DNA of 64,000 nt from Mannheimia sp. USDA-ARS-USMARC-1261 (GTDB lineage: Bacteria; Pseudomonadota; Gammaproteobacteria; Enterobacterales; Pasteurellaceae): contig NZ_CP006942.1 of NCBI RefSeq assembly GCF_000521605.1, positions 930,001 to 994,000 of the forward strand, written 5' to 3'. The notes below the pieces were generated by a model that was given only the letters and a program-made list of their open reading frames with translations, did no database searches and was not told where the DNA came from. Of this stretch, positions 1 through 11,839 are shown in pieces (positions within the stretch are counted from its first letter, which is position 1; each line of letters starts with the position of its first letter). A program made the translations under genes and the position numbers.

Positions 1-215
1 TTCGTGATGGCGATAGTAATATGAGAAGTGTATGGGTGTGTTCTCGTAATGATGCAATTGGGAATATTGCAGTAATTATTGCTGGTCTAGCCGTATATTT
101 TTTACAATCAAAATATCCAGATTTGATAGTGGCGTTTATCTTAGCATTTTTAGCATTACAGGCAGCAATAGAAATTATTTCAAGAGCTATAAATGAGTTA
201 AATAATCCTCTATAG
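1..215 (+). CDS. cation efflux (CDF-like) transporter, C-terminal part
   Basis: The gene enters from the left edge. The visible 70 or so residues contain the last two membrane segments and a conserved SVWVCSRNDAIGN stretch. They align almost residue for residue with the end of the complete transporter at 40107-40721, which has the aspartate-rich motif of cation diffusion facilitators. This copy is AT-rich like the host chromosome, so it looks like the resident homologue, while the copy in the ICE is an imported relative. Substrate (Zn, Cd or Co) is not decided by the sequence. Confidence 0.75.
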   Translation, partial: RDGDSNMRSVWVCSRNDAIGNIAVIIAGLAVYFLQSKYPDLIVAFILAFLALQAAIEIISRAINELNNPL

Positions 216-283
216 CATTAGACTAAGCTCTTATCTAGCGTTTGTATATGACGAATGCTAAAAATATTGAAAGGTATTTAAAA

Positions 284-306
284 GGTGCTCGTCAAAGATG
301 AGCACC
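284..306 (-). terminator. hairpin terminator downstream of trmJ
   Basis: A 7-bp stem GGTGCTC/GAGCACC with a 9-nt loop is followed, reading leftwards, by TTTT. It lies beyond the stop codon of trmJ. A T-run on the other side is absent, so it acts best on the minus strand. Confidence 0.5.
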
Positions 307-332
307 ATAATTAAAAAAAGTAAATATGAAAA

Positions 333-390
333 GCAAGCGGTTAGTTTTGTTCAATATTTTGCAAATTTTTACCTAAAATAAACCGCTTGT
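333..390. repeat. inverted pair of uptake signal sequences
   Basis: GCAAGCGGTT and AACCGCTTGT face each other around 38 bp, next to the trmJ stop codon. They match the ACAAGCGGT uptake core of the Actinobacillus/Mannheimia branch. Such dyads recur at gene ends through the host part of the window and can fold as terminators. Confidence 0.6.
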
Positions 391-1106
391 TAGTTTCGTT
401 TTTCCACCGCTGTTAGCATGCCTCTTAGTAAATTCAGTTCATTACTTTCCAATTCCGCCCGTTGATAAAGTCGGCGGAGCTTTAACATTACAGCCTCATT
501 ACGAATAAAACCTAACTCTTTATATAATCTCTCGGTATGAGCAAAAAAATATTCCAATGCTTCTGCGGTTGGGTACTCTTTTTCTTCTACAAGCGGTCGT
601 TTTTGGTCGGAATTTTGCAAATACGCCATTCGGATTTCATAACTTGCTAACTGCACCGCCATTGCCAAATTGAGCGAGCCGTAATTGGGATTAGTTGGGA
701 AATTGAGATGATAGTGGCATTTTAGTAGCTCTTCATTGGTTAGCCCAACACGTTCACGACCAAACACAATTGCGACTTTGCCAAGATTTGCACGGTTTAT
801 GACTAACTCCCCACAATCTCTGGGTTCAATTAAACTGTTTTGCAAATGGCGAAGTCTGGCACTGGTGCCAATAACCAGTTGGCAATCAGCTATGGCTTCA
901 TCAAAAGTAGCGTAAATTTGAGTGTTATCTAGTACATCTTTTGCCCCTGCGGCAAGGGCTTCAGCTTGTTCATCAATCGGTTGTTTAGGAGCTACTAAAC
1001 GCAAATGGGTTAATCCCATTGTTTTCATTGCCCGTGCGGTTGAGCCGATATTAGCAGGGAGGGAGGTTTCAACCAAAATAATTTGGATTTGATCTAAAAT
1101 ATTCAT
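390..1106 (-). CDS. trmJ: tRNA (cytidine/uridine-32-2'-O-)-methyltransferase TrmJ
   Basis: SPOUT-class methyltransferase that puts a 2'-O-methyl group on position 32 of several tRNAs using S-adenosylmethionine. The N-terminal ETSLPANIGSTARAM motif (residues 13-27), GRERVGLTNEE (116-126) and YGSLNLAMAVQ (142-152) are the family's knot and cofactor-binding segments. Length 238 aa is normal for the family. It is transcribed alone, divergently from pntAB. A stop codon lies inside the uptake-signal dyad at its 3' end. Confidence 0.93.
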   Translation of the reverse strand: MNILDQIQIILVETSLPANIGSTARAMKTMGLTHLRLVAPKQPIDEQAEALAAGAKDVLDNTQIYATFDEAIADCQLVIGTSARLRHLQNSLIEPRDCGELVINRANLGKVAIVFGRERVGLTNEELLKCHYHLNFPTNPNYGSLNLAMAVQLASYEIRMAYLQNSDQKRPLVEEKEYPTAEALEYFFAHTERLYKELGFIRNEAVMLKLRRLYQRAELESNELNLLRGMLTAVEKRN

Positions 1107-1315
1107 TGAATTGTTTCTTTTTTGTGAAATTTTTTACGCCAATAGTGTAGCAAATTTTTTGATAGCTTAAAATTTGAAAAAATACGAAATAATCCCGAAA
1201 AATAGTCAGATTTTTTTACAAATTTAGTTTATTTAATGGTACATTTAGACAGTTTTTTAACTTGAGTGAGGCTAATTATTTAGCCTTGAATAATAACAAC
1301 CATACAGGAGTCTTT

Positions 1316-2854
1316 ATGCTTATTGGTGTACCAAGAGAGCTGTTAGACGGTGAAACTCGTGTGGCGGCAACGCCTAAAACCGTTGAGCAGATTAAAAAGC
1401 TTGGCTTTGATGTCCTTATTGAAAGTGGGGCAGGTTTTAAAGCCAGTTTTGAAGACAACGCATTTTTAAATGCAGGTGCAAATATTGGCACGCAACAAGA
1501 AGTTTGGAATGCAGACATTATTTTTAAAGTGAATGCCCCAACAGAAACTGAAATTGATTTAATCAAAGAAGGTGCGACTTTGGTCAGCTTTATTTGGCCT
1601 GCACAAAATCCGGAATTGATGGAAAAATTGCAGTCTAAAAAAATTAATGTGTTGGCAATGGATGCCGTTCCTCGTATTTCCCGTGCTCAAGCCTTAGATG
1701 CATTAAGCTCAATGGCGAATATTTCGGGCTACCGTGCTGTAATCGAAGCGGCTAATTCATTCGGCAGTTTCTTTACCGGTCAAATTACCGCAGCAGGTAA
1801 AGTCCCACCGGCGAAAGTGTTAGTGATTGGTGCAGGTGTTGCAGGCTTGGCAGCAATCGGTGCAGCAAACAGTCTTGGTGCAATCGTGCGTGCATTTGAC
1901 TCTCGTCCTGAAGTAAAAGAGCAAGTTAAATCAATGGGTGCAGACTTCTTAGAAATTGATTTTGAAGAAGAAGGCGGCTCAGGTGACGGCTATGCGAAAG
2001 TGATGTCAGAGGAGTTTAATCGCCGAGCGATGGAGCTTTACGCTGCTCAAGCTAAAGAAGTGGATATCATCATTACGACAGCTGCAATTCCGGGCAAACC
2101 GGCTCCTCGCTTAATCACTAAAGAGATGGTCAATTCAATGAAACCGGGTTCGGTGATTGTCGATTTAGCAGCAGCGACCGGTGGTAACTGTGAATACACC
2201 AAAGCAGGCGAAGTGTTTGTAACCGACAACCAAGTGAAAGTGATTGGCTATACCGACTTCCCGGCACGTTTACCAACGCAATCTTCTCAACTTTACGGTA
2301 CAAACTTAGTAAATTTATTAAAACTGTTAGCACCGAATAAAGATGGTCAAATCGACATTAATTTTGAAGATGTTGTGTTACGTGGTGTAACTGTCGTACG
2401 TGATGGTGAATTAACTTGGCCGGCTCCGCCAATTCAGGTTTCAGCTCAACCACAAAAACAAGCGGCTGCGCCGCAAGCGGTCAAAAAAGAAGAAAAACCT
2501 GCAAATCCAAAAGTGAAGTATGGCGTAATGGCTGGTGTAGGGGCATTATTCTTATGGATTGCTTCAGTTGCTCCGGCAGCATTTTTATCGCACTTTACCG
2601 TGTTCGTGCTGGCTTGTGTGGTTGGTTACTATGTGGTTTGGAATGTCAGCCACGCATTACACACCCCGTTAATGGCGGTAACTAATGCGATTTCAGGTAT
2701 TATCATCGTAGGAGCAGTACTGCAAATTGCACAACCTGTTGGTAATTTCTTTATTGATATTTTAGCCTTTATTGCGATTTTAGTTGCCAGCATTAATATT
2801 TTTGGTGGCTTTAAAGTAACGCAACGAATGCTGGCAATGTTTAGAAAAGGTTAA
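1316..2854 (+). CDS. pntA: NAD(P) transhydrogenase subunit alpha
   Basis: Alpha subunit of the proton-translocating transhydrogenase of the inner membrane, which drives NADPH formation from NADH with the proton gradient. Residues 1 to about 380 form the NAD-binding domain I (GAGVAGL at 172-178; [14 protein letters not shown] near its end). The C-terminal quarter carries hydrophobic membrane helices. The start is the ATG at 1316, because AGGAG precedes it and the protein then begins MLIGVPRE as in E. coli PntA; an upstream TTG at 1262 in frame is unlikely. Length 512 aa. It is 11 nt from pntB. Confidence 0.95.
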   Translation: MLIGVPRELLDGETRVAATPKTVEQIKKLGFDVLIESGAGFKASFEDNAFLNAGANIGTQQEVWNADIIFKVNAPTETEIDLIKEGATLVSFIWPAQNPELMEKLQSKKINVLAMDAVPRISRAQALDALSSMANISGYRAVIEAANSFGSFFTGQITAAGKVPPAKVLVIGAGVAGLAAIGAANSLGAIVRAFDSRPEVKEQVKSMGADFLEIDFEEEGGSGDGYAKVMSEEFNRRAMELYAAQAKEVDIIITTAAIPGKPAPRLITKEMVNSMKPGSVIVDLAAATGGNCEYTKAGEVFVTDNQVKVIGYTDFPARLPTQSSQLYGTNLVNLLKLLAPNKDGQIDINFEDVVLRGVTVVRDGELTWPAPPIQVSAQPQKQAAAPQAVKKEEKPANPKVKYGVMAGVGALFLWIASVAPAAFLSHFTVFVLACVVGYYVVWNVSHALHTPLMAVTNAISGIIIVGAVLQIAQPVGNFFIDILAFIAILVASINIFGGFKVTQRMLAMFRKG

Positions 2855-2865
2855 GGAGAACGAAG

Positions 2866-4317
2866 ATGTCTTTTGGATTTGTTACCGCTGCCTATATTAT
2901 TGCAGCACTTCTCTTCATTATGAGCTTAGCTGGTCTTTCTAAACACGAAACCGCAAAAGCCGGTTGTTGGTATGGTATTGTGGGTATGGGAATTGCCTTA
3001 GTCGCAACCATTTTTGGTCCACAATCTCACGGCACGATTTGGATTTTAATTGCTATGGCAATCGGTGGATTTATCGGCGTTAAAAAAGCGATTAAAGTTG
3101 AAATGACAGAAATGCCGGAACTTGTGGCAATTCTACATAGTTTTGTAGGTTTAGCAGCGGTATTAGTTGGTTTTAATAGCTATGGTTTACATATTGAAGC
3201 TCCAATGCCGGCTTATTTAGTTAGTGAAGCGGAAAAAGCGGCATTCTTAGCAGAACAAGCAACACTTGCTAACATTCACAATGTTGAAGTGTTCTTAGGG
3301 ATCTTCATCGGGGCAGTTACTTTCTCTGGCTCATTAGTCGCATTCGGGAAATTAAGTGGCAAATTATTTGGTCGTAAAGTCTCTTCTGCGGCATTAAATA
3401 TTCCTCACAAACACAAATGGAATTTGGCAGCGATTGTTGTCTCAATCTTCCTAATGACTGTTTTCTTAAATCATCCGGAAAATATTTTCCCTGTGTTGAT
3501 TATGACTGCAATCGCTTTAGTGTTCGGTTGGCACTTAGTTGCCTCTATCGGTGGTGCAGATATGCCGGTGGTAGTATCAATGCTTAACTCTTATTCAGGT
3601 TGGGCAGCGGCAGCGGCAGGCTTTATGCTAAGCAACGATTTATTAATCGTAACCGGTGCGTTGGTAGGGTCTTCAGGTGCAATCCTTTCATACATTATGT
3701 GTAAAGCGATGAACCGCTCATTTATCAGCGTAATTGCAGGCGGCTTTGGTAACGAAGTGCAGTCTAGCAAAGGCGATGAAGAATATGGCGAACACCGTGA
3801 AACTAATGCAGAAGAAGTGGCAGAAATGTTGAAAAATGCAAGCTCTGTTATCATCACTCCGGGCTACGGTATGGCGGTAGCACAAGCTCAATATCCGGTA
3901 GCGGAAATCACGGCTAAATTACGCGAAAAAGGCGTAAATGTGCGTTTTGGTATCCACCCTGTGGCTGGTCGTTTACCGGGTCATATGAACGTATTATTAG
4001 CTGAAGCCAAAGTACCTTACGATGTGGTATTAGAGATGGATGAAATCAACGATGATTTTGAAGAAACTGATGTGGTGCTGGTTATTGGTGCAAACGACAC
4101 CGTAAACCCAGCCGCATTAGATGACCCATCAAGCCCAATTGCAGGTATGCCTGTGCTTGAGGTATGGAAAGCACAAAATGTGATCGTATTCAAACGTTCA
4201 ATGGCAGTAGGCTACGCAGGTGTTCAAAATCCACTTTTCTTTAAAGAAAATACCCAAATGTTATTTGGTGATGCGAAAGAAAGGGTAGATGATATTCTAA
4301 GAGCATTGAATGCCTAA
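2866..4317 (+). CDS. pntB: NAD(P) transhydrogenase subunit beta
   Basis: Beta subunit of the transhydrogenase. The first half is a chain of about nine membrane helices (domain II, proton channel), and the C-terminal part is the NADP-binding domain III with [10 protein letters not shown] and the [10 protein letters not shown] segment. 483 aa, a little longer than the E. coli subunit. A strong AAGGAG site lies before the ATG, and the gene is co-transcribed with pntA. A terminator hairpin follows at 4366. Confidence 0.95.
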   Translation: MSFGFVTAAYIIAALLFIMSLAGLSKHETAKAGCWYGIVGMGIALVATIFGPQSHGTIWILIAMAIGGFIGVKKAIKVEMTEMPELVAILHSFVGLAAVLVGFNSYGLHIEAPMPAYLVSEAEKAAFLAEQATLANIHNVEVFLGIFIGAVTFSGSLVAFGKLSGKLFGRKVSSAALNIPHKHKWNLAAIVVSIFLMTVFLNHPENIFPVLIMTAIALVFGWHLVASIGGADMPVVVSMLNSYSGWAAAAAGFMLSNDLLIVTGALVGSSGAILSYIMCKAMNRSFISVIAGGFGNEVQSSKGDEEYGEHRETNAEEVAEMLKNASSVIITPGYGMAVAQAQYPVAEITAKLREKGVNVRFGIHPVAGRLPGHMNVLLAEAKVPYDVVLEMDEINDDFEETDVVLVIGANDTVNPAALDDPSSPIAGMPVLEVWKAQNVIVFKRSMAVGYAGVQNPLFFKENTQMLFGDAKERVDDILRALNA

Positions 4318-4365
4318 ATAGTTATAAGCGATCTAAATGCTCAAAAAGTTAGACTAATTTAATTT

Positions 4366-4404
4366 AAGGACTGAGTGCTGTATTTCACAGTGCTTAGTCC
4401 TTTT
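4366..4404 (+). terminator. rho-independent terminator of pntAB
   Basis: A 16-bp stem, AAGGACTGAGTGCTGT against ACAGTGCTTAGTCCTT with two mispairs or wobbles, closes a 5-nt loop and ends in TTTT. It lies about 50 bp after pntB. Confidence 0.8.
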
Positions 4405-4765
4405 AACTTCATTTGAATACTCTAATATATATAAAATCCCTCACTATAAAATAATACTGTTCTTAATATACTTTGTACTATTCTGTCTATTTCAGAATAG
4501 TTTGATAATACCAGCAACCTTAGTCGAATATAAAATCAACACCTTAATCGATTGGCTGTTTAGCCTAATTTTGTGGATAGAGTAATATTTGCTTTTTGCT
4601 ATTTAATATTAATTCTTAATTACTTCTATTTTATATATTGTAAAGAGATAGTAGTTATTATTGTAATATTTTGTAAATTCAGTAGAATTAGACGCTAACC
4701 TATTGTTTTTAGACTATTAGGCTCTAACATTAATGCGAATTTTATTTATTATTTAAGGGTTTAAT
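4405..4765. other. AT-rich intergenic stretch
   Basis: About 360 bp without a plausible gene. It must hold the promoter of the OmpA-like lipoprotein gene, but I cannot pick one -10/-35 pair with confidence in such AT-rich DNA. No RNA gene or long repeat is visible. Confidence 0.4.
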
Positions 4766-5266
4766 ATGAAGAATGTATTTAAATTAGCTGCGGTATCAGC
4801 AGCTGCATTAATGTTGGCTGGTTGTTTTAACGCATCAAGTATTAATCGTGCAATGGATGCTCCAACTCCGGTTGCACGGCCAGCTTCTGAGCCTGTTGCT
4901 CCTGCTCCGGCAAAAGAATATGTGTTAAGTGGTGATTTCTTATTTGATTTTGATAAATCAACTTTGACTGCAAAAGGTAAATCAACTTTAAATAATATTG
5001 CTCGTGAAATTAAGGCAAATGGTGTAAAACGCTTAACAGTTACTGGTTATACAGACCGTTTAGGTGATGCAGCCTATAACCAAAAATTATCTGAACAGCG
5101 TGCAAATACCGCAAAATCATATTTACAAGCACAAGGTGTTAAAGCAAACATTAAAGCTATTGGTAAAGGTAAAGCAAACCAAGTTAAAGCATGTAAAGGT
5201 GAAACCGGTCAAGCACTAAAAGACTGCTTAAAACCAAATCGTCGTGTTGTTATTCGTGCAAACTAA
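4766..5266 (+). CDS. OmpA-family outer membrane lipoprotein
   Basis: A 166-aa lipoprotein. The signal peptide ends in LAGC (Cys20 the lipidated residue), a short proline/alanine-rich linker (about 33-50) follows, and residues about 55-160 are an OmpA-type peptidoglycan-binding domain with FDFDKSTLTAKG and VTGYTDRLGDAAYNQKLSEQRA. It should tether the outer membrane to peptidoglycan. It resembles Pal but has a disulphide-like Cys pair near the end (KACKGETGQALKDCLKP) as in OmpA proteins, so Pal itself is less likely. It stands alone between terminators. Confidence 0.85.
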   Translation: MKNVFKLAAVSAAALMLAGCFNASSINRAMDAPTPVARPASEPVAPAPAKEYVLSGDFLFDFDKSTLTAKGKSTLNNIAREIKANGVKRLTVTGYTDRLGDAAYNQKLSEQRANTAKSYLQAQGVKANIKAIGKGKANQVKACKGETGQALKDCLKPNRRVVIRAN

Positions 5267-5290
5267 TAATCTACTAACACTATAAATAAT

Positions 5291-5318
5291 AGAAGCCCTT
5301 CGTATACGAAGGGCTTCT
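5291..5318. terminator. bidirectional terminator
   Basis: A perfect 28-bp palindrome, AGAAGCCCTTCGTA and its complement, starts 24 bp after the lipoprotein stop codon. T-rich sequence after it is weak (TAGTTATTAT). Confidence 0.65.
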
Positions 5319-5354
5319 AGTTATTATAGCCAAAAAAGTTTAGCTATAATAAAA

Positions 5355-5375
5355 AACACAGCGAAATGCTGTGTT
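5355..5375 (-). terminator. terminator of the DUF1328 gene
   Basis: Stem AACACAGC/GCTGTGTT with loop GAAAT. Reading leftwards it ends in TTTTTT. It lies 25 bp past the stop codon of the small membrane protein gene. Confidence 0.7.
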
Positions 5376-5399
5376 CTATAAATTCAATAACTTACTTTT

Positions 5400-5558
5400 C
5401 TATTTTTTTCGTTTGAATAGGAAAGAAATAACGGTAAGAACCAAAAATACGAAAAATAAAATTTTTGCAATTTCAGTTGCACTTCCGGCTATACCTCCAA
5501 ACCCCAAAAATGCTGCCACGATGGCGATAATAAAAAATACTACAGCATAATGTAACAT
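5400..5558 (-). CDS. DUF1328 small membrane protein (YtjA-like)
   Basis: A 52-aa ORF begins [19 protein letters not shown], continues with [19 protein letters not shown] and ends FKRKK. Two hydrophobic segments separated by [14 protein letters not shown] are the signature of the DUF1328/YtjA family of small inner-membrane proteins. An AAGGAGATC ribosome site precedes the ATG. It has its own terminator, so it is a single-gene unit. Function in the family is poorly known; an envelope or osmotic stress role is only an idea. Confidence 0.85.
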   Translation of the reverse strand: MLHYAVVFFIIAIVAAFLGFGGIAGSATEIAKILFFVFLVLTVISFLFKRKK

Positions 5559-5655
5559 AGTGATCTCCTTATATATGTTTTTGATTAATGCATTTTGAAT
5601 GTAACATAACTAAATAGCTTTTCGCAAGCAGCAGTATTTAATTAAAAAATTTAAA

Positions 5656-6237
5656 TTAATCCTGATTAATTCGGCTTGAAATCGCACTTTGTTGATTTTT
5701 ATATTTTGCATCTTCTCGTGCATTATAAGGTTTAGCGGCATCACCACTTAGAATTTCAAAACTTAATGCACCTATTGCCATATTTGGGCGGAGGGCAAGG
5801 GGTAATTTACCGGCATTGAAAAATTCCAAAACAATTTTGCCTTCCCAACCCGGATCGATACGGTGGGCGGTAACGTGAACCATCAATCCAAGTCTGGCAA
5901 GTGAGGAGCGTCCATCTAACCAACCAACAATATTGGCAGGTAAACTGACCGATTCAAGAGTTGTCGCAAGGGCAAGATCACCTGGGTGTAGGAAAAAGGC
6001 TTCGTCATCGCCAATAATAATTTCATCGCTCATTACTTTGTTTAATTGAGCGGTAACCTCTTCACGAGGACCACTTAAATCAATATAAGGCGTGTTATGC
6101 TCACGAAAAACACGGAATGAATTACCTAAACGTACATCTGCTGTTGCACCGGAAATTTTATCATCAGAAGGACGAGGCTTAATACTGATAATGCCTTCAT
6201 CTAAGTAACGTTTAATATCGGTGTCGCATAAACGCAT
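5656..6237 (-). CDS. dcd: dCTP deaminase
   Basis: Converts dCTP to dUTP plus ammonia and so feeds dTMP synthesis. 193 aa, exactly the E. coli length. The active-site residues known for the family are present: GRSSLAR (Arg110, Ser111, Arg115) and Glu138 within [13 protein letters not shown]. It follows udk with a 9-nt gap on the same strand, which makes a pyrimidine salvage pair udk-dcd. Confidence 0.95.
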   Translation of the reverse strand: MRLCDTDIKRYLDEGIISIKPRPSDDKISGATADVRLGNSFRVFREHNTPYIDLSGPREEVTAQLNKVMSDEIIIGDDEAFFLHPGDLALATTLESVSLPANIVGWLDGRSSLARLGLMVHVTAHRIDPGWEGKIVLEFFNAGKLPLALRPNMAIGALSFEILSGDAAKPYNAREDAKYKNQQSAISSRINQD

Positions 6238-6246
6238 ATTTTGCTC

Positions 6247-6894
6247 CTATTTGAGTAACTGTTTGATTTGGGCTTTGAGAATATCGATCGCAATACGGTT
6301 TTTGCCGCCTTTTGGCACAATGATATCGGCATATTGTTTTGATGGTTCAATAAATTGTAAGAACATTGGGCGAACCGTTTTGCGATATTGGGTAATTACC
6401 GATTCCATTGAACGACCACGTTCCACCATATCACGTTGTAAGCGGCGGATAAAGCAAATATCTAATGGAGCATCAACGAAAATAGAAACATTCAGTTCAT
6501 TACGGATATGTTCATCGGTCAGAAGCAAAATACCTTCTAAAATAATAATTTTTTTCGGCTCGAAGTGTTTGGTGGTCGTTTTACGATTATGCTCGGTGTA
6601 ATCGTACTCGGGAATTTCAATCGCTTTGCCTTGTTTTAGTTGGCGTAGATGATCAACCAGTAAATGATGATCCATTGAGTTAGGGTGGTCGTAGTTGGTT
6701 TTAATGCGTTCGTCCATTGTTAAATGAGATTGATCTCGGTAATAAGCATCTTCAGAAATAATGCCAATATTATCTGTTCCCAATTCATTTTTCAGCTCTT
6801 TATAAATGGTCGAGGCAATCAGGCTTTTCCCCGATGCAGAAGCTCCGGCAATGGCAATAACAACACAAGATGGTTGTTGAGCAGTATCAGTCAT
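6247..6894 (-). CDS. udk: uridine kinase
   Basis: Phosphorylates uridine and cytidine to UMP and CMP in pyrimidine salvage. The P-loop GASASGKS is at 17-24, and the DAYYRDQ and [12 protein letters not shown] substrate segments follow. Length 215 aa matches the family. First gene of the udk-dcd unit; start ATG chosen because it gives the canonical N-terminus before the P-loop. Confidence 0.95.
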   Translation of the reverse strand: MTDTAQQPSCVVIAIAGASASGKSLIASTIYKELKNELGTDNIGIISEDAYYRDQSHLTMDERIKTNYDHPNSMDHHLLVDHLRQLKQGKAIEIPEYDYTEHNRKTTTKHFEPKKIIILEGILLLTDEHIRNELNVSIFVDAPLDICFIRRLQRDMVERGRSMESVITQYRKTVRPMFLQFIEPSKQYADIIVPKGGKNRIAIDILKAQIKQLLK

Positions 6895-6994
6895 AAAAAT
6901 TTCCTATTCATTTAAAAAGTATCCTGTAAATTATACCCAATTTTTGCAAAATTTTCTGTATAATCGACCGCTTGTAATTGATTTTGAGGAAAAA

Positions 6995-7624
6995 ATGAAT
7001 ACTTTTATTCAAGGATTTGTTGTTTGTTTTGGTTTAATTGTGTCAATTGGGGCACAAAATGCCTTTTTGTTAAAGCAGGGCATTTTAAAACAACACGTTT
7101 TTTGGGTTGCATTAATCTGTTTTTTAGGTGATGTATTTTTAATGACGATTGGCGTGCTAGGACTTGGGACAGTCATTTCAGAATTACCTGTTCTCAGTTT
7201 AATTATTTCGCTCTTAGGTGCAATTTTTCTATTTACTTACGGTAGTCGTTCATTTATTAGCGTATTTAAAAGCGGAGATTCTCTTGTTGCAAGTGGAGAG
7301 AATGCCTCAAGTCTTAAAAAAGCTTTAATGATTACTTTTGCCATTACCTTTTTAAATCCTCATGTTTATATTGATACTGTTGTAATTGTTGGCAGTATTG
7401 GCGGGAAATTAGACTTTGAAGGTAAGATGTATTTCTTAGTAGGTGCGTTACTTTGTTCGTTTTTATGGTTTTTTGGGCTAGGGTATGGAGCAAGATTACT
7501 TTCACCTTATTTTGCTAAGCGTAGAACTTGGCAAATTTTAGATGCAATTACAGGCTTGATTATGTATTTCATCGCTTTTAGCTTACTGATTTATGCATAT
7601 CAACTTATGCAGCAAATTTTATAA
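6995..7624 (+). CDS. LysE/ArgO-family amino acid exporter
   Basis: A 209-aa inner membrane protein with about six hydrophobic segments and the LysE-family N-terminal motif SIGAQNAFLLKQGI. NPHVYIDT matches the family's second conserved segment. Family members export basic amino acids such as arginine. The ATG at 6995 is preferred over an upstream in-frame start at 6944, since GAGGA precedes it and the protein then begins at the first helix. An uptake signal overlaps the leader. Substrate is inferred from family only. Confidence 0.85.
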   Translation: MNTFIQGFVVCFGLIVSIGAQNAFLLKQGILKQHVFWVALICFLGDVFLMTIGVLGLGTVISELPVLSLIISLLGAIFLFTYGSRSFISVFKSGDSLVASGENASSLKKALMITFAITFLNPHVYIDTVVIVGSIGGKLDFEGKMYFLVGALLCSFLWFFGLGYGARLLSPYFAKRRTWQILDAITGLIMYFIAFSLLIYAYQLMQQIL

Positions 7625-7723
7625 TGGGTTAAATTTTTCATTGCTGAATACCGCTATTTTTTGCTATATTAGTAGCAATGTTTGCACGATATAGTGCCTG
7701 ATTTATTTAATAATTTTATTTGA

Positions 7724-8788
<1,065 letters not shown>

Positions 8789-8890
8789 TCATTTTTTCTA
8801 GTTAGATAATAAATTGAAAGTTGGCAATGGATATGATCTATTGTCAATTTTCGTTATATATTCCCAATAAATTTCACATTATATTTTCTA

Positions 8891-9946
8891 ATGAAACCAA
8901 TTTTTGCTAAAGCTCCTTCTCTAGGAATGCGTCTAATTATTGCAGTAATCTTATCTATTATACTGATTATTTCTGATGGTCGAAGTTCGTTGATGATTCA
9001 AGCTCGTAATATCTTAGAAACAACGGTTAGTGGATTATATTACTTTGCAAATACGCCTCGCTCAATCTTAGACGGTGTGAGTGGCAATTTTATTGATAAC
9101 AATAAATTACAGTTGGAAAATAATTTACTAAAAGAGCAATTAAGAGAAAAAAGTGCAGACTTACTACTCCTTGATCAATTAAAGGTAGAAAATCAACGCT
9201 TAAGATTGTTATTAAGTTCGCCACTCCGTCAAGATGAATATAAAAAGATTGGAGAGGTTTTGGCAGCTGAGATGGACGCTTACCGCCAGCAAGTTATTAT
9301 TAATCAAGGTCGTTTAGATGGGGCTTTTGTCGGGCAGCCTATAATTGATGAAAGAGGTGTTGTAGGGCAAATTATTTCCGTAGGCGAAAAATCCAGTCGT
9401 GTGTTACTTTTAACTGACATTACCCACGCCACTCCGGTGCAAGTATTACGCAATGATGTGCGTGGTATTGTGAATGGCACAGGGTTAAATAATGAATTAG
9501 TTGTTGATAATTTACCTCGCTCTATTGATGTAGTAAAAGGTGATGTATTAGTTACCTCCGGCTTAGGCGGACGCTTTCCAGAAGGGTATCCCGTTGCAGT
9601 TGTCGAAACAGTCGAAAATGATACAAAAAGCCAATTTGCCAGAATTGTTGCCAGACCATTAGCTTCATTTGATCGTTTACGTTATCTATTATTACTTTGG
9701 CCCACAGCAGAAGAGAAGAATTACAGCCGAAGTTTATCGCCTGAGCAAGTACGTGAAGCTGTGGAAGAAAGACGAAACAGTGTCAATCCGTTTGAACGAT
9801 TAAAGAAGATGTCAAATAAGAAAACAGAGGTTCAGTTGGATTCCAAAGAAGAGCAAATTGAAACAGAAGAAATAAACGAAAATCCGGCATCACAGTCTGA
9901 GCCGGAAGGTGATGAAGGCCATCATATAGAACAAGGAGCTGAATAA
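8891..9946 (+). CDS. mreC: rod-shape determining protein MreC
   Basis: Bitopic inner membrane protein linking MreB to the periplasmic elongation machinery. One N-terminal membrane segment (about 14-32), a coiled coil (about 70-105) and the beta-rich MreC domain are visible. The C-terminus from about 285 is a charged, Glu-rich tail, longer than in E. coli but known in other species. Its TAA overlaps the ATG of mreD. Confidence 0.94.
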   Translation: MKPIFAKAPSLGMRLIIAVILSIILIISDGRSSLMIQARNILETTVSGLYYFANTPRSILDGVSGNFIDNNKLQLENNLLKEQLREKSADLLLLDQLKVENQRLRLLLSSPLRQDEYKKIGEVLAAEMDAYRQQVIINQGRLDGAFVGQPIIDERGVVGQIISVGEKSSRVLLLTDITHATPVQVLRNDVRGIVNGTGLNNELVVDNLPRSIDVVKGDVLVTSGLGGRFPEGYPVAVVETVENDTKSQFARIVARPLASFDRLRYLLLLWPTAEEKNYSRSLSPEQVREAVEERRNSVNPFERLKKMSNKKTEVQLDSKEEQIETEEINENPASQSEPEGDEGHHIEQGAE

Positions 9947-10434
9947 TGAGAACAAACCCGATTTTTCAGATCCTGGTTATTCTCGCAATTTTTGTGATTG
10001 CTTTTGTGTTGGAAATTATGCCTTGGCCGGTTGGTTTTCAAGGATTACGCCCCACGTGGGTAGTATTGGTGCTAATCTACTGGGCATTAGCTCTGTCTGA
10101 TAAAATTAGCGTTGGCACAGCTTTTTTAGCCGGTATTGTGTGGGATCTAATTTTAGGTTCAATTTTAGGTATTCACGCACTAATATTGTCTATTGCTATT
10201 TATTTTGTTGCGAAATACCACCTTATTTTGCGTAACTTATCACTTTGGCTACAAAGTTTACTGGTTATGGCATATATTGTTCTGATCCGCTTCGCTATTT
10301 TTGTCGTTGAATTCATTTTACATAGTGCTGAATTTAATTCACAAGAGATATTCGGAGCAATAATCAGCGGTGTACTTTGGCCTTGGATTTTCCTACTGAT
10401 GCGTCATATTCGCCGCCAACTTCGCTTACGCTAA
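9946..10434 (+). CDS. mreD: rod-shape determining protein MreD
   Basis: Small (162 aa) integral membrane partner of MreC with about five hydrophobic segments and the family's GLRPTWVVLVLIYWAL segment. The start overlaps the mreC stop by one base, so translation is probably coupled. Confidence 0.93.
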   Translation: MRTNPIFQILVILAIFVIAFVLEIMPWPVGFQGLRPTWVVLVLIYWALALSDKISVGTAFLAGIVWDLILGSILGIHALILSIAIYFVAKYHLILRNLSLWLQSLLVMAYIVLIRFAIFVVEFILHSAEFNSQEIFGAIISGVLWPWIFLLMRHIRRQLRLR

Positions 10435-10443
10435 GGGAGAGAG

Positions 10444-11781
10444 ATGAGTAGCTTGTCTTTTGATTTTGCAGAAGATTTTCGACCGCTTGCAGCAAGAATG
10501 CGTCCTCAAAATTTAGCTGAATATATGGGTCAATCTCATCTGATCGGCGAAGGCAAACCACTGCGTAGAGCGATTGAAGCAGGACATAGTCATTCTATGA
10601 TTTTCTGGGGTCCTCCGGGAACAGGGAAAACGACATTAGCCGAAATTATTGCTCATCATTTTGATGCTGAAGTGGAACGTATTTCAGCGGTAACCAGCGG
10701 TGTAAAAGAGATTCGAGAAGCAATTGAGCGAGCAAAATTAAATCGACAAGCAGGCAGACGAACATTACTCTTTGTTGATGAAGTTCATCGTTTCAACAAA
10801 AGTCAGCAAGATGCATTTTTACCCCATATTGAAGATGGCACGATCATCTTTATTGGTGCGACAACGGAGAACCCTTCATTTGAGCTTAATAATGCGTTAC
10901 TTTCACGAGCGAGAATTTACATCTTAAAGCCACTACAAGCGGTCGAAATTTTAAAAATTTTGCAAATAGCAGTGGCAGATGTAGAACGTGGGTTAGGTAA
11001 TGAAAAATTACTGCTTGAAGATGATGTACTGACATTACTTGCCAATTATGTAAATGGCGATGCTCGTTTTGCCTTAAATTGCCTAGAGTTAATGGCAGAT
11101 ATGGCAGAAAGCACCTCTCAAGGTAAAGTGTTAAACAAAGCATTACTTACCGAAGTATTGGGCGAGCGACAAGCTCGTTTTGATAAAGGGGGAGATCGTT
11201 ATTATGATCTAATTTCTGCTCTCCATAAATCCATTCGTGGTTCATCACCGGATGGGGCATTATATTGGTATGCTCGCATTTTAACTGTGGGTGGCGATCC
11301 GCTTTATGTAGCAAGACGATTACTGGCAATTGCTTCAGAAGATATTGGTAATGCAGACCCCAGAGCAATGCAAATTGCCATAGCGGCGTGGGATTGTTTT
11401 ACCAGAGTTGGGGCTTATGAAGGGGAAAGAGCTATCGCCCAAGCGATTATTTATCTTGCAGTTGCCCCTAAAAGTAATGCGGTTTATCAAGCTTTCAATG
11501 AAGCTAAACGCTTAGCAAAAGAAGCAAAAGATTATGATGTACCGGAACATTTACGTAATGCTCCGACAAATTTAATGAAATCATTAGGCTACGGTGAAGA
11601 GTACCGTTATGCTCATAATGAACCGAATGCTTATGCTGCGGGGGAAAATTATTTTCCGCCTGAACTTCAAAACACGCAATTCTATTTTCCTTCAGAACGA
11701 GGAATGGAAAAGCAGATTAAAGAAAAAATGGCTTGGCTGAAAACACAAGATGAATTAAGCGAGATCAAGCGGTATAAATAA
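10444..11781 (+). CDS. rarA: replication-associated recombination ATPase RarA (MgsA)
   Basis: AAA+ ATPase of the clamp-loader class that acts at stalled replication forks and binds SSB. Walker A GPPGTGKT (56-63), Walker [11 protein letters not shown] (109-118), sensor [10 protein letters not shown] and the C-terminal tetramerisation part are all present in 445 aa. It starts 9 nt after mreD with GGGAGAG before the ATG, so it may share the mre transcript. Confidence 0.95.
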   Translation: MSSLSFDFAEDFRPLAARMRPQNLAEYMGQSHLIGEGKPLRRAIEAGHSHSMIFWGPPGTGKTTLAEIIAHHFDAEVERISAVTSGVKEIREAIERAKLNRQAGRRTLLFVDEVHRFNKSQQDAFLPHIEDGTIIFIGATTENPSFELNNALLSRARIYILKPLQAVEILKILQIAVADVERGLGNEKLLLEDDVLTLLANYVNGDARFALNCLELMADMAESTSQGKVLNKALLTEVLGERQARFDKGGDRYYDLISALHKSIRGSSPDGALYWYARILTVGGDPLYVARRLLAIASEDIGNADPRAMQIAIAAWDCFTRVGAYEGERAIAQAIIYLAVAPKSNAVYQAFNEAKRLAKEAKDYDVPEHLRNAPTNLMKSLGYGEEYRYAHNEPNAYAAGENYFPPELQNTQFYFPSERGMEKQIKEKMAWLKTQDELSEIKRYK

Positions 11782-11839
11782 TCCATAAATTTACAAAATG
11801 TGATGAAAAAGCGACCGCTTGTTGTTATTTGGAAGAGAT

